Under the pieces are notes generated by a model. It had not been told where the DNA came from and did no database searches. It saw nothing but the letters and a program-made list of their open reading frames with translations. Source: Novosphingobium piscinae (GTDB lineage Bacteria > Pseudomonadota > Alphaproteobacteria > Sphingomonadales > Sphingomonadaceae). From it: a stretch of 64,000 nucleotides of DNA. Made by a program: the position numbers and the translations under genes. Positions within the stretch are counted from its first letter, which is position 1, and each line of letters opens with the position of its first letter. Of this stretch, positions 46,903 through 55,816 are shown one piece after another. The stretch covers positions 20,147-84,146 of the forward strand of contig NZ_JACLAX010000014.1 of NCBI RefSeq assembly GCF_014230355.1. The letters run 5' to 3'.

Positions 46903-47219
46903 CTCTCGCCCGGTTGTTGACCGTCGCTGCCGCGATCTGTAGGTAGCGCTATCATCGCAAACGCCAGACGCTTGTCAAGCCTCGGTGGGCCGGTCATGTC
47001 CCGGTCGTGGTGCGCTGCTGGGTCGGAGTGGTCCGGTGCCAGGCGCAGCGCGGAGCCTGGTCCGGGGGTTGGCGCTGCGAGAGGCCATGGCGAGGGCTGC
47101 GCGATCCCGCTTCAGCCAACCCTGGCACAGGCTGTGAATTGCATATACGCTTGCTATATCGACATAAGTAAGAGTTCCGTGCCCCCGCCTGACCTGCCGG
47201 CAAACAAGGGTTCCGCTCC
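46903..47219. other. Intergenic region between CE4 and DUF481 genes
   Basis: 317 bases without a recognised gene. The left part carries operator site 4. The right part has an AT-rich stretch (about 47136-47172, with TTGCATATACG and CTATATCGACATAAG) likely to contain the promoter for the rightward DUF481 gene. The GC-rich middle shows nothing recognisable. Confidence 0.6.
46942..46953. promoter_or_regulatory. LacI-type operator GGTAGCGCTATC (site 4 of 4)
   Basis: Located 40 bases before the CE4 deacetylase start, the first gene of the CE4-GH74 unit. Same 12 bases as site 1, 20 kb away. Confidence 0.78.
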
Positions 47220-48203
47220 GTGTCCATTGGCTTTCTTGTCCTGGCGGCAGCCAGCAATCCGGTGGTGCCGACGACCTTGCCGGGGCCCGCGGAGGGGCTC
47301 GCGGCCGCGCCGGCGGCACCCACCGAGACCGAGACCGTCTTGCCGCCCGAGGCTGAAGACATGCTGGGCGCGGTCGCCCTCACGCACAACGAGCAGGCCC
47401 TCCAGGCCGTGGCGGCCTATCTCCGCCGCACCCTGCCCCGGGCCGGCGGGGCGATCGATGCCTGGCTGAAGTGGAACGTGCGCGCCGGTTCCCTGATTCC
47501 GCCCGTGCCGGCCGCGATGCAGGCCAGCAACGTCGCCGCGGAGGTGGCCGATATCCGTCCGCGAGTGACCTGGAGCGGGGAGGGCGAGCTGGGCGCTTTC
47601 ACGAGCACTGGTAGCGCTCCCGCCACCGGTTTTCTCGGCGCGTTCAAGCTCGCCGGGGAGGGGGGCAACTGGCGCGTCGGGACGTCCGGCCGCGTCGATT
47701 TCCAGAAGACCTCCAATGTGGTCGCGCGCGAGCAGATCCGCCTGACGGTCGAGCCCAACTACAAGTTCAACGGTCGTGGCTATCTGTTCGGGCTGGGCCA
47801 GTTCGAGGAAGACCGGTTCCAGGGCTTCACCGGCCGCTACAGCCTGTCCGGCGGGCTCGGCTACAGCCTGCTGGCCGGGCCGGACCACAAGCTTTCGGTC
47901 AAGGCCGGCCCGGCCTGGCGATTGACCCTGCCGGTCAGCGGTCCGCGCGATTCGGCGTTGGCCGGCGTGGCCCTTGTCGATCTCAAGCTGAAGCTCAACC
48001 AGGCGCTGCGCTTCAGCCAGGAGGCCAGCGCCTATTTCGATGCGGAGCGGCAGACCTACTATACCCTGGCCGCGGTTGACTCGCAGCTGACCGGTCAACT
48101 CAAGGCCCGGCTGTCCTACATGGTGCAGCACGAAGCCGGCGAACAGCTTGGCCAGTCGCTGACCGACACCACCAGCCGGCTCACCTTGGTCTATGGCTTC
48201 TAG
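47220..48203 (+). CDS. DUF481 family outer membrane beta-barrel-like protein
   Basis: 327 residues. A hydrophobic start (VSIGFLVLAAASNPVV), a helical linker to about 85, then a beta-rich C-terminal domain with alternating pattern (WSGEGELGAFTSTG, LSGGLGYSLLAGPDHKLSVKAGPAWR, SRLTLVYGF) and a terminal Phe, as in DUF481/YdiY-type outer-membrane proteins. Start GTG 47220 with only a weak AAGGG upstream; a slightly different start is possible. Function unknown. It lies next to the xyloglucan locus but is transcribed away from it and has no operator. Confidence 0.68.
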   Translation: MSIGFLVLAAASNPVVPTTLPGPAEGLAAAPAAPTETETVLPPEAEDMLGAVALTHNEQALQAVAAYLRRTLPRAGGAIDAWLKWNVRAGSLIPPVPAAMQASNVAAEVADIRPRVTWSGEGELGAFTSTGSAPATGFLGAFKLAGEGGNWRVGTSGRVDFQKTSNVVAREQIRLTVEPNYKFNGRGYLFGLGQFEEDRFQGFTGRYSLSGGLGYSLLAGPDHKLSVKAGPAWRLTLPVSGPRDSALAGVALVDLKLKLNQALRFSQEASAYFDAERQTYYTLAAVDSQLTGQLKARLSYMVQHEAGEQLGQSLTDTTSRLTLVYGF

Positions 48204-48207
48204 CGCG

Positions 48208-48223
48208 CAATCGGGCCCGATTG
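48208..48223 (+). terminator. Palindrome after the DUF481 gene
   Basis: CAATCGGGCCCGATTG is a perfect 16-base palindrome five bases past the stop codon. It could form a short hairpin at the transcript end; no T-run follows. Confidence 0.35.
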
Positions 48224-48417
48224 CCTCGGACGGATCGCTCTAGGCCGCTACTTTGCGGCGTTGTCCGCGGCACTGGATGATTCCAGCCAGTGGGCCACCG
48301 CGCCAGTCCGCAACCGGTGCGGCCAGGCTCTGCCGCGGATCGACCGCCCCGACACCGAGCGGGCGCCAGCCGACCCGATCGCGTGTGCGTCAGGGCCGCA
48401 GCCCCGCGCGACCGCGA

Positions 48418-49392
48418 TCAGGGCACCAGCACGGTCGAGCCGACGGTGCGCCGCGCTTCGAGTTCGATGTGGGCGCGTGCCGCCTCGGCGAGGGCGAACC
48501 GCTGGCCGATCGTGACGGTCAGCACGCCGCTGGCCAGCAGGTCGAACATCCGCGCGGCGCCGGCCGTGCGCTCCGCCGGCTCGCGGTAGTAGTCGTAGGC
48601 CGTCGGGCGGGTGCAGAACAGCGAGCCCTTGGCCGCGAGCACGCCCAGGGCCACGCCCGTTACCGGGGCGCTGGCATTGCCGTAGCTGACGATCAGCCCG
48701 CGCCGGGCGGTGGCATCGAGCGAGGCCTCCCAGGTGTCCATGCCGACCCCATCGAAGGTCACGCGCACCCCTTCGCCTCCGGTCCAGTCGCGCACGGCCG
48801 GGGCGATCGCCTCCTCCGTGGTGACGATCACCCGGTCGGCCCCGGCGGCGCGGGCCAGCTCGGCCTTGGCCGGGGTGCTGACCGTGCCGATCACCCGGGC
48901 GCCGGTGTGGCGCAGCCACTGCACCAGCAGCAGTCCGACCCCGCCCGCCGCGGCATGGACCAGCACGCTGTCGCCGGGCTGGACCCGGGCGCAGCGTTCG
49001 ACCAGGAATTCGACGGTGCAGCCCTTGAGCAGGGCGGCCGCGGCCAGCTCGTCGCTGATCGCGTCGGGGGTGGGGAACAGCGCCGCGGCGGCGACATTGC
49101 GCGCGGTGGCATAGGCGCCCAGCGCCGGGCCGAAGGTGCAGACCCGGTCCCCCGGGGCGAGGCCGGCAACCTCTGGCCCGACCGCCTCGACCACGCCGGC
49201 GGCCTCGACCCCCAGCGGGGTCGGCAGGGCCACGGGATAGACCCCGCGGCGGTGATAGGTGTCGATGTAGTTGAGCCCCACCGCCGTGTGGCGCAGCCGC
49301 ACCTCACCGGGTCCGGGCGGAGGCAGGTCAACCTCCACCCACTGCATGGCGTCCGGGCCTCCGAAGGCGGCGATCTCGATCCTGTGGTCCAT
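48418..49392 (-). CDS. Quinone oxidoreductase / zinc-independent medium-chain reductase
   Basis: 324 residues of the MDR superfamily: GroES-like N-domain (VGLNYIDTYHRRGVYP) and Rossmann domain with the NADPH-binding motif VLVHAAAGGVGLLLVQ. It lacks the zinc ligands of alcohol dehydrogenases and has the signature of NADPH:quinone reductase (Qor/zeta-crystallin). It reduces quinones or enones with NADPH. It lies 53 bases downstream of the LysR gene and may be its target or operon partner. Confidence 0.87.
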   Translation of the reverse strand: MDHRIEIAAFGGPDAMQWVEVDLPPPGPGEVRLRHTAVGLNYIDTYHRRGVYPVALPTPLGVEAAGVVEAVGPEVAGLAPGDRVCTFGPALGAYATARNVAAAALFPTPDAISDELAAAALLKGCTVEFLVERCARVQPGDSVLVHAAAGGVGLLLVQWLRHTGARVIGTVSTPAKAELARAAGADRVIVTTEEAIAPAVRDWTGGEGVRVTFDGVGMDTWEASLDATARRGLIVSYGNASAPVTGVALGVLAAKGSLFCTRPTAYDYYREPAERTAGAARMFDLLASGVLTVTIGQRFALAEAARAHIELEARRTVGSTVLVP

Positions 49393-49445
49393 GGCCCGGC
49401 TCTAGCCGCTCGGGGCGGCGGCGACAATCGGGTGAGGGGGATGGG

Positions 49446-50321
49446 TCAGGCGCTGAGCGGCGATGTTGTGCGAACCAATCCGACCAGCGGATGGCCCGGT
49501 CCGAACTGCGCGGTCCAGTGCGGGCCATAGGCCAGCCCGATCGTTCGGGTGCGGGCAAAGTCGGCCAGGCCCACCATCGCCACCCCCGCCCGCGCGAGCG
49601 AGTTTGGCGCCACGGTGACGCCCAGCCCGGCTGCAACCATCGCCAGGACCCGGTCGTCGTTGTCCGAGCGCAGCGCGAAGCGCGGGCGCACCCCGCGTTC
49701 GGTGAAGAACCGGCTGGTCTCGCCGAGCAGCTCGCAGGCGCGGCGCGCCAGCATGGTCTCGCCGGCGACCTCCTCGGCGCGCAGGCTGTCCCGGCGGGCC
49801 AGCGGATGGTTGACCGGCAGGGCCAGGCGGTAGGGCTCGTGCCACAGCACCTCGTGGGCGAAGCGCAGCCCGCCGGGCGGGATCAGTGTCAGCGCGGCAT
49901 CGACCGCCTCGCTGGCGAGCGCGGCCTGCAGCTCGCGCTCGCCGCCCTCGAGCAGCTCGAGCGGTTCGGCCGCGGTGCGGCCATAGCCGGCGACCAGCCC
50001 GGCGAGCCAGGCCGAGGCGAGCGATTCGAGCACGCCCAGCCGGATCGGCCGCACCGTCACCGGCAGCTGGCCGACGCGGGTCTCGGCCTGGTGGAACTCG
50101 CGCTCGATCGCGCGGGCCATCGGCAGCAGCAGGTTGCCGGCCTCGGTCAGGCGGATGCGGCGCCGTTCGCGCACGAACAGGCGGGTGCCGAGCTGGCGCT
50201 CGAGTTCGGCGATCCCGCCCGACAGCGAGGGTTGGGCCACATTCAGCGCATTGGCCGCGCGGGTGAAGCTGCCGGTGTCGACGACGGCCAGGAACTGGCG
50301 GATCTGGGTGCGGCTTAGCAT
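49446..50321 (-). CDS. LysR family transcriptional regulator
   Basis: 291 residues. Winged helix at the N-terminus ([45 protein letters not shown]) and a LysR substrate-binding domain ([18 protein letters not shown] onwards). Divergent from ivd with 100 bases between, and followed by the quinone oxidoreductase gene. A palindrome overlaps its start codon. It may regulate the leucine genes, the reductase, or both; the ligand is unknown. Confidence 0.9.
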   Translation of the reverse strand: MLSRTQIRQFLAVVDTGSFTRAANALNVAQPSLSGGIAELERQLGTRLFVRERRRIRLTEAGNLLLPMARAIEREFHQAETRVGQLPVTVRPIRLGVLESLASAWLAGLVAGYGRTAAEPLELLEGGERELQAALASEAVDAALTLIPPGGLRFAHEVLWHEPYRLALPVNHPLARRDSLRAEEVAGETMLARRACELLGETSRFFTERGVRPRFALRSDNDDRVLAMVAAGLGVTVAPNSLARAGVAMVGLADFARTRTIGLAYGPHWTAQFGPGHPLVGLVRTTSPLSA

Positions 50322-50334
50322 AGGATTATCCTAT
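50320..50334. promoter_or_regulatory. LysR-type operator palindrome ATAGGATTATCCTAT
   Basis: A perfect 6-3-6 palindrome holding the T-N11-A pattern of LysR boxes. It covers the LysR start codon and lies 88 bases before ivd, a position fit for autoregulation and for control of the divergent operon. Confidence 0.65.
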
Positions 50335-50421
50335 CATCCTGACCGATCAAATCCAGTTTTTCCATTGAGCCCGTTTGCGCTAGCACCACCGGCAAAGCCT
50401 GCGAGGAGAGGACCCGAGCCG

Positions 50422-51585
50422 ATGCGCGCCACCCCGGAGTTCGATTTCGGCCTGACCGAAAGCGCCCGCATGATCCGCGAGGCGACCGCGCGTTTCGCCG
50501 ACGAGCAGATCCTGCCGCTGGCCGCCGCGATCGACCGCGACGACCGCTTCCCGCGCGAGCTGTGGGAGCCGATGGGCGCGCTGGGGCTGCACGGGATCAC
50601 GGTGGACGAGGCCGATGGCGGGCTGGGGCTGGGCTATCTGGATCACGTCATCGCGATCGAGGAGGTCAGCCGCGCCTCGGGCGCGGTCGGCCTGTCCTAT
50701 GGCGCGCACTCGAACCTCTGCGTCAACCAGATCCGCCGCTGGGGCAATCCCGAGCAGAAGGCGAAGTACCTGCCGAGGCTGATCTCGGGCGAGCATCTCG
50801 GCGCGCTCGCCATGTCGGAGGCCGGCGCCGGATCGGACGTGGTCGCGATGAAGCTGCGCGCCGACAAGGTCGAGGGCGGCTGGCGGCTCAATGGCACCAA
50901 GTTCTGGATCACCAACGGCACCTATGCCGATGTGCTGGTGGTCTATGCCAAGACCGTGCCCGATGGCGGCTCCAAGGGCATCACCGCCTTCCTGATCGAG
51001 AAGGGCATGCCCGGCTTCGCGATCGGGCAAAAGATCGACAAGATGGGCCTGCGCGGCTCGCCCACCGCTGAACTGGTGTTCGACGACTGCTTCGTGCCCG
51101 ACGCGAACGTCATGGGTCCGCTCAACCAGGGCGTGAAGGTGCTGATGAGCGGGCTCGACTATGAGCGCGTGGTGCTGGCGGGCATGCAGATCGGGATCAT
51201 CCAGGCCAGCCTCGACGTGGTCATCCCCTATGTCCGCGAACGCAAGCAGTTCGGCCAGCCGATCGGCTCGTTCCAGCTGATGCAGGCCAAGGTGGCGGAC
51301 ATGTACGTGGCGATGCAGAGCGCCCGCGCCTACGTCTATGCCGTGGCCAAGGCCTGCGACGCCGGTCAGACCACCCGCTTCGACGCCGCCGGCGCAATCC
51401 TGCTCGCCTCGGAGAACGCTTTCCGCGCCGCCGGCGAGGCGGTGCAGGCGCTGGGCGGAGCGGGCTATACCCGGGACTGGCCGGTCGAGCGCTTCCTGCG
51501 CGATGCCAAGCTGCTCGACATCGGTGCGGGCACCAACGAGGTGCGCCGCATGCTGATCGGGCGCGAACTGATCGGGACGCTGTGA
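50422..51585 (+). CDS. ivd: Isovaleryl-CoA dehydrogenase
   Basis: 387 residues of the acyl-CoA dehydrogenase family. [14 protein letters not shown] and [18 protein letters not shown] are the FAD-binding signature. The catalytic base is Glu248 in [11 protein letters not shown], the position special to isovaleryl-CoA dehydrogenases, while the usual C-terminal Glu is replaced ([11 protein letters not shown]). It converts isovaleryl-CoA to 3-methylcrotonyl-CoA in leucine breakdown, passing electrons to ETF. Start ATG 50422 with GAGGAGAGG upstream. The genes that follow are the carboxylase for its product. Confidence 0.92.
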   Translation: MRATPEFDFGLTESARMIREATARFADEQILPLAAAIDRDDRFPRELWEPMGALGLHGITVDEADGGLGLGYLDHVIAIEEVSRASGAVGLSYGAHSNLCVNQIRRWGNPEQKAKYLPRLISGEHLGALAMSEAGAGSDVVAMKLRADKVEGGWRLNGTKFWITNGTYADVLVVYAKTVPDGGSKGITAFLIEKGMPGFAIGQKIDKMGLRGSPTAELVFDDCFVPDANVMGPLNQGVKVLMSGLDYERVVLAGMQIGIIQASLDVVIPYVRERKQFGQPIGSFQLMQAKVADMYVAMQSARAYVYAVAKACDAGQTTRFDAAGAILLASENAFRAAGEAVQALGGAGYTRDWPVERFLRDAKLLDIGAGTNEVRRMLIGRELIGTL

Positions 51586-51602
51586 TGCGGGACATCATCA
51601 GG

Positions 51603-51740
51603 ATCCTCCCTGTCGGCGGAGCCGGTGGGGAGGTGGCACGCGCGCCGCGCGTGACGGAGGGGCTTCGGGCGCGACGCAGGCCCCTCCACCACCGCCTGCC
51701 GCGGTGGTCCCCCGCCCCATCGCTTCGCGACAGGGAGGAT
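51603..51740. repeat. Sphingomonad-type intergenic palindromic repeat
   Basis: About 138 bases framed by a perfect 13-base inverted repeat, ATCCTCCCTGTCG (51603-51615) and CGACAGGGAGGAT (51728-51740). The inside is GC-rich with further complementary segments (GGTGGGGAGGTGG against CCACCACCGCC; GCGGTGG). It resembles mobile intergenic repeats common in sphingomonad genomes. Its right end supplies GGGAGGA, the ribosome site of mccB. Confidence 0.65.
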
Positions 51741-51748
51741 TTTCCGCT

Positions 51749-53350
51749 ATGACCGCCCCCGTCATCCCCACCAGCCTCGACCTCACCACCCCCGAGGCCC
51801 AGGCGCGCGCCGCGCACAACCGCGCGCTGGCCGCCGAACTGCGCGATCGCGTCGCCACGGCTGCGCTCGGCGGCGACGAGCGCAGCCGCGCGCGGCATGT
51901 TTCCCGCAGGAAACTTTTGCCGCGCGATCGGGTCGAGCGTCTGCTCGATGCCGGCTCGCCCTTCCTTGAGATCGGCCAGCTCGCCGCGAACGGGATGTAT
52001 GGCGACGAGGTGCCGGGGGCCGGGATCATCGCCGGGATCGGCCGGGTTTCCGGCCGGCAGTGCATGATCTTCGCCAACGACGCCACGGTGAAGGGCGGCA
52101 CCTACTTCCCGATGACGGTGAAGAAGCACCTGCGCGCCCAGGAGATCGCCGGGGAAAACCGGCTGCCCTGCATCTATCTGGTCGACAGTGGCGGGGCGAA
52201 CCTGCCCAACCAGGCCGAGGTCTTCCCCGACCGCGACCATTTCGGACGGTTCTTCTACAACCAGGCGAACATGTCCGCCCGCGGGATCGCCCAGATCGCC
52301 GCGGTGATGGGATCGTGCACCGCGGGCGGGGCCTATGTGCCCGCCATGTCGGACGAGAGCGTGATCGTGAAGGAGCAGGGCACGATCTTCCTCGCCGGTC
52401 CGCCACTGGTCCAGGCCGCCACCGGCGAGGTGATCTCGGCCGAGGAGCTGGGCGGCGGCGATCTCCACGCGCGCAAGTCGGGCGTGGCCGACCACCTGGC
52501 CGAGGATGACGAGCACGCGCTGACGATCGTGCGCGACATCGTTGCCACGCTGGGCGCGCCGCAGGATGCCGGGATCGCCCGGCGCGAACCGCGTGCGCCG
52601 CTCTATCCGGCCGAGGACCTCTATAGCATCATCCCTGAGGATGTGCGCGCGCCCTACGATGTCCACGAGGTGATCGCGCGGCTGGTCGACGGCAGCGAGT
52701 TCCACGCCTTCAAGCCGCTGTTCGGCACCACGCTGGTCTGCGGCTTTGCCCATATCCACGGCCTGCCGGTGGCGATCCTCGCCAACAACGGGGTGATCTT
52801 CTCGGAAAGCGCGCAGAAGGGCGCGCACTTCATCGAGCTGGCCTGCCAGCGCCGGGTGCCGCTGCTGTTCCTGCAGAACGTCTCGGGTTTCATGGTCGGC
52901 GGCAAGTACGAGGCCGAGGGGATCGCCAAGCACGGCGCCAAGCTGGTCACCGCGGTCGCCACCGCCAGCGTGCCCAAGCTCACCGTGCTGATCGGCGGCT
53001 CGTTCGGCGCGGGCAACTATGGCATGTGCGGCCGGGCCTACCAGCCGCGCTTCCTGTTCACCTGGCCCAATGCGCGGATCAGCGTGATGGGCGGCGAGCA
53101 GGCCGCCTCGGTGCTCGCCACGGTCCACCGCGACGCGGCGCAGTGGACCCCCGAGGAGGCCGAGGCGTTCAAGGCGCCGATCCGCCAGAAGTACGAGGAC
53201 GAGGGCAATCCCTGGTACGCCACGGCCCGCCTGTGGGACGACGGGGTGATCGATCCCGTTCAGACCCGCGACGTGCTGGGGCTGGCGCTCGAGGCCTGCT
53301 TTGAAGTACCCATCCCGGAACGGCCGGCTTTCGGCCTATTCAGGATGTGA
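51749..53350 (+). CDS. mccB: Methylcrotonyl-CoA carboxylase, carboxyltransferase (beta) subunit
   Basis: 533 residues with the two carboxyltransferase halves. Diagnostic stretches: [14 protein letters not shown] [89 protein letters not shown] and [10 protein letters not shown]. These are specific for methylcrotonyl-CoA rather than propionyl-CoA carboxylase. It transfers CO2 from biotin to 3-methylcrotonyl-CoA. Start ATG 51749 with GGAGGA from the upstream repeat. Its stop overlaps the flavin reductase ATG by one base. Confidence 0.92.
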   Translation: MTAPVIPTSLDLTTPEAQARAAHNRALAAELRDRVATAALGGDERSRARHVSRRKLLPRDRVERLLDAGSPFLEIGQLAANGMYGDEVPGAGIIAGIGRVSGRQCMIFANDATVKGGTYFPMTVKKHLRAQEIAGENRLPCIYLVDSGGANLPNQAEVFPDRDHFGRFFYNQANMSARGIAQIAAVMGSCTAGGAYVPAMSDESVIVKEQGTIFLAGPPLVQAATGEVISAEELGGGDLHARKSGVADHLAEDDEHALTIVRDIVATLGAPQDAGIARREPRAPLYPAEDLYSIIPEDVRAPYDVHEVIARLVDGSEFHAFKPLFGTTLVCGFAHIHGLPVAILANNGVIFSESAQKGAHFIELACQRRVPLLFLQNVSGFMVGGKYEAEGIAKHGAKLVTAVATASVPKLTVLIGGSFGAGNYGMCGRAYQPRFLFTWPNARISVMGGEQAASVLATVHRDAAQWTPEEAEAFKAPIRQKYEDEGNPWYATARLWDDGVIDPVQTRDVLGLALEACFEVPIPERPAFGLFRM

Positions 53351-53874
53351 TGACCATGCTCGACTCCCCCGCCATCGATCCGCGCCACTTCCGCCAGGTG
53401 CTCTCGGCCTATCCCACCGGCGTCTGCGTGATCGCCGCGCAGGACGGGGAAGGGCGCAAGCACGCGATGGTGGTGGGCTCGTTCACCTCGATCTCGCTCG
53501 ATCCGCCGCTGGTCGGGTTCTATCCCGCCAAGAGCTCGGCAAGCTGGGCGGCGATGGCCCCGATCGGCGGCTTCGCGATCAGCGTGCTCGGCGCCGACCA
53601 GCTCGCCGAGTGCCAGCAGTTCGCCTCGCGCGGGATGGACAAGTTCGGCGACCTGGCCCACGGCGCCACCGCCGCCGGTCACCCGCTGATCGACGATGCC
53701 CTCGCCTGGTTCGACTGCACGCTCGAGGTGACCCACGAGGTGGGCGATCACTATCTGGTGGTCGGCCGGGTTCAGGCGCTCGATGGCCAGGCCGCGCGCG
53801 AACCGCTGCTGTTCTATGGTGGCCAGTACCACGGCCTGGGTGAGGCGGTCACCGCCTCGCCCCAACCGGCATAA
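53350..53874 (+). CDS. Flavin reductase-like FMN-binding protein
   Basis: 174 residues, flavin reductase domain: FRQVLSAYPTGVCVIAA, VVGSFTSISLDPPLVGFYPAKSSASWAAM, ISVLGADQLAECQQFASRG and HYLVVGRVQAL. It is like the small reductase components of two-component monooxygenases, which supply reduced FMN or FAD using NAD(P)H. It is translated in one chain with both carboxylase subunit genes (overlap at one end, 10-base gap at the other), an unusual position. Its partner is not known; the two halogenase-like proteins in the window need FADH2, but that link is speculative. Confidence 0.85.
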   Translation: MTMLDSPAIDPRHFRQVLSAYPTGVCVIAAQDGEGRKHAMVVGSFTSISLDPPLVGFYPAKSSASWAAMAPIGGFAISVLGADQLAECQQFASRGMDKFGDLAHGATAAGHPLIDDALAWFDCTLEVTHEVGDHYLVVGRVQALDGQAAREPLLFYGGQYHGLGEAVTASPQPA

Positions 53875-53884
53875 GGACGTTCCC

Positions 53885-55732
53885 ATGATCCGCTCGCTCC
53901 TGATCGCCAACCGCGGCGAGATCGCCTGCCGGATCATCCGCACCGCGCGGCGCCTGGGCGTGCGCACCGTGGCGGTCTATTCCGATGCCGATGCAGGGGC
54001 GTTGCATGTGCGTCTTGCCGACGTTGCAATCCACATTGGCCCGGCGCCGGCCCGGGAATCCTATCTGGTCGGTGAGCGTATCCTCGCCGCCGCCAGGCAG
54101 GCCGGGGCCGAGGCGATCCACCCCGGCTATGGCTTCCTGTCCGAGAACGCCGAGTTCGCCCAGGCGGTATTCGACGCCGGGCTGGTCTGGGTCGGGCCCA
54201 AGCCGCACAGCATCACCGCCATGGGGCTCAAGGACGCGGCCAAGCAGCTGATGCAGGACGCCGGGGTGCCGACCACGCCGGGCTACCTGGGCGCAAACCA
54301 GGACCCGGCGCACCTCGCCGCCGAGGCCGGCAAGATCGGCTATCCGGTGCTGATCAAGGCCGTGGCCGGCGGCGGTGGCAAGGGCATGCGCCTGGTCGAG
54401 CGGGCGGAGGACTTCGCCGACGCGCTCGCCTCGTGCCAGCGCGAGGCGGCCGCCTCCTTCGGCAACGCCCATGTCCTGATCGAGAAGTACATCCTCTCGC
54501 CCCGCCACATCGAGGTGCAGGTGTTCGGCGATAGCCATGGCAACGTGGTCCACCTGTTCGAGCGCGACTGCTCGCTCCAGCGCCGCCACCAGAAGGTGAT
54601 CGAGGAAGCTCCCGCCCCGGGCATGGACGCCGCCACGCGCGAGGCGGTCTGCGCCGCGGCGGTGCGGGCGGCCAAGGCGGTCGACTACGAGGGCGCGGGC
54701 ACGATCGAATTCATCGCCGACGGCAGCGAGGGCCTGCGCGCCGACCGCATCTGGTTCATGGAGATGAACACCCGCCTGCAGGTCGAACACCCCGTCACCG
54801 AGGCGATCACCGGGCAGGACCTGGTCGAATGGCAGCTGCGCGTGGCGAGCGGCGAGCCGCTGCCGAAGACCCAGGACGAACTGGCGATCCAGGGCTGGGC
54901 GATGGAGGCGCGGCTCTATGCCGAGGACCCCGCCAAGGGCTTCCTCCCCTCGATCGGCCGGCTCGAGGTGCTGCGCTTCGGCATGGCCGACGGCGGCCGG
55001 ATCGATACCGGGGTCCAGGAAGGCGCCGAGGTATCGCCGTTCTATGACCCGATGATCGCCAAGGTGATCGCGCTGGGCAGCACGCGCGACATGGCGCGCC
55101 AGCGGCTTGGGACGATGTTGCGGGAAACGGCGATCTGGCCGGTCAAGACCAATGCCGCCTTCCTGGTCAAGGCGCTGGAGCATCCCGACTTCGTCGCCGG
55201 GACGGTCGACACCGGGCTGATCGGGCGCGACGGCGCCGCTCTGGCCGAGCCCCCGCCCCCGTCCGAACGTGCGCTGGCCGGGGCGGCGATGAAGCTGGTC
55301 CAGCGCGGGCTGGTGCCCGGGTTCCGGCTCAACGCCCCGCCGCGGCGGACCGCCCCCTTCCTGCTCGACGGCGACACGATCGAGCTGCCGCTCACCGGCC
55401 AGGGCAGCGCGGTCCCGGCGACAACCACGTTGCTGAGCGAGAATGGCCAGACCTGGGAGCTTGCCGCATGGCGCCGCGATGGGGCCCATGGCGTGACCGC
55501 GGGTGACGGCGCGATCCTCGCCCCGATGCCGGGCAAGGTGATCGCGGTCGCGGTGCGCGAGGGCGAGGCGGTGACCCGCGGCCAGAAGCTGCTGACGCTC
55601 GAGGCGATGAAGATGGAGCACACCTTGACCGCGCCGTTCGACGGCACCGTGGCCGAGCTCAAGGTCAGCGCCGGGGCGCAGGTCCAGGTCGAGGCGTTGC
55701 TGGTGCGGATCGTCGAGGGGGGTTCAGACTAG
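53885..55732 (+). CDS. mccA: Methylcrotonyl-CoA carboxylase, biotin-containing (alpha) subunit
   Basis: 615 residues: biotin carboxylase N-domain (LIANRGEIACRIIRTARRLG), ATP-grasp with the Gly-rich loop KAVAGGGGKGMRLV, catalytic region MEMNTRLQVEHPVTE, a BT-like linker, and a C-terminal biotin carrier domain with biotinyl Lys576 in LEAMKMEHT. The length is typical of MccA/LiuD. Carboxylates biotin with ATP and bicarbonate, then passes CO2 to the MccB subunit. It follows the flavin reductase by 10 bases. Confidence 0.92.
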   Translation: MIRSLLIANRGEIACRIIRTARRLGVRTVAVYSDADAGALHVRLADVAIHIGPAPARESYLVGERILAAARQAGAEAIHPGYGFLSENAEFAQAVFDAGLVWVGPKPHSITAMGLKDAAKQLMQDAGVPTTPGYLGANQDPAHLAAEAGKIGYPVLIKAVAGGGGKGMRLVERAEDFADALASCQREAAASFGNAHVLIEKYILSPRHIEVQVFGDSHGNVVHLFERDCSLQRRHQKVIEEAPAPGMDAATREAVCAAAVRAAKAVDYEGAGTIEFIADGSEGLRADRIWFMEMNTRLQVEHPVTEAITGQDLVEWQLRVASGEPLPKTQDELAIQGWAMEARLYAEDPAKGFLPSIGRLEVLRFGMADGGRIDTGVQEGAEVSPFYDPMIAKVIALGSTRDMARQRLGTMLRETAIWPVKTNAAFLVKALEHPDFVAGTVDTGLIGRDGAALAEPPPPSERALAGAAMKLVQRGLVPGFRLNAPPRRTAPFLLDGDTIELPLTGQGSAVPATTTLLSENGQTWELAAWRRDGAHGVTAGDGAILAPMPGKVIAVAVREGEAVTRGQKLLTLEAMKMEHTLTAPFDGTVAELKVSAGAQVQVEALLVRIVEGGSD

Positions 55733-55742
55733 ATACCGCTAG

Positions 55743-55808
55743 CCGTTCGTGTCGAGCGAAGTCGAGGCACGGGCGCGAGAGTGTCTCGACTTCGCTCGAC
55801 ACGAACGG
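55743..55808. repeat. REP-like inverted repeat between mccA and the MaoC gene
   Basis: Two perfect 24-base arms: one starts CCGTTCGTGTCGAGCGAAG (55743-55766), and the complementary one lies at 55785-55808; 18 bases separate them. A typical sphingomonad intergenic repeat. The RNA would form a very stable hairpin between the operon genes, which may lower expression of the MaoC gene or protect the upstream mRNA. Confidence 0.75.
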
Positions 55809-55816
55809 ATCTGGAT

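Noticed and set aside
47610..47621. GGTAGCGCTCCC, 10 of 12 bases like the xyloglucan operators
   Set aside because: It lies inside the DUF481 coding region and is not palindromic at the right half; chance is likely in GC-rich DNA.
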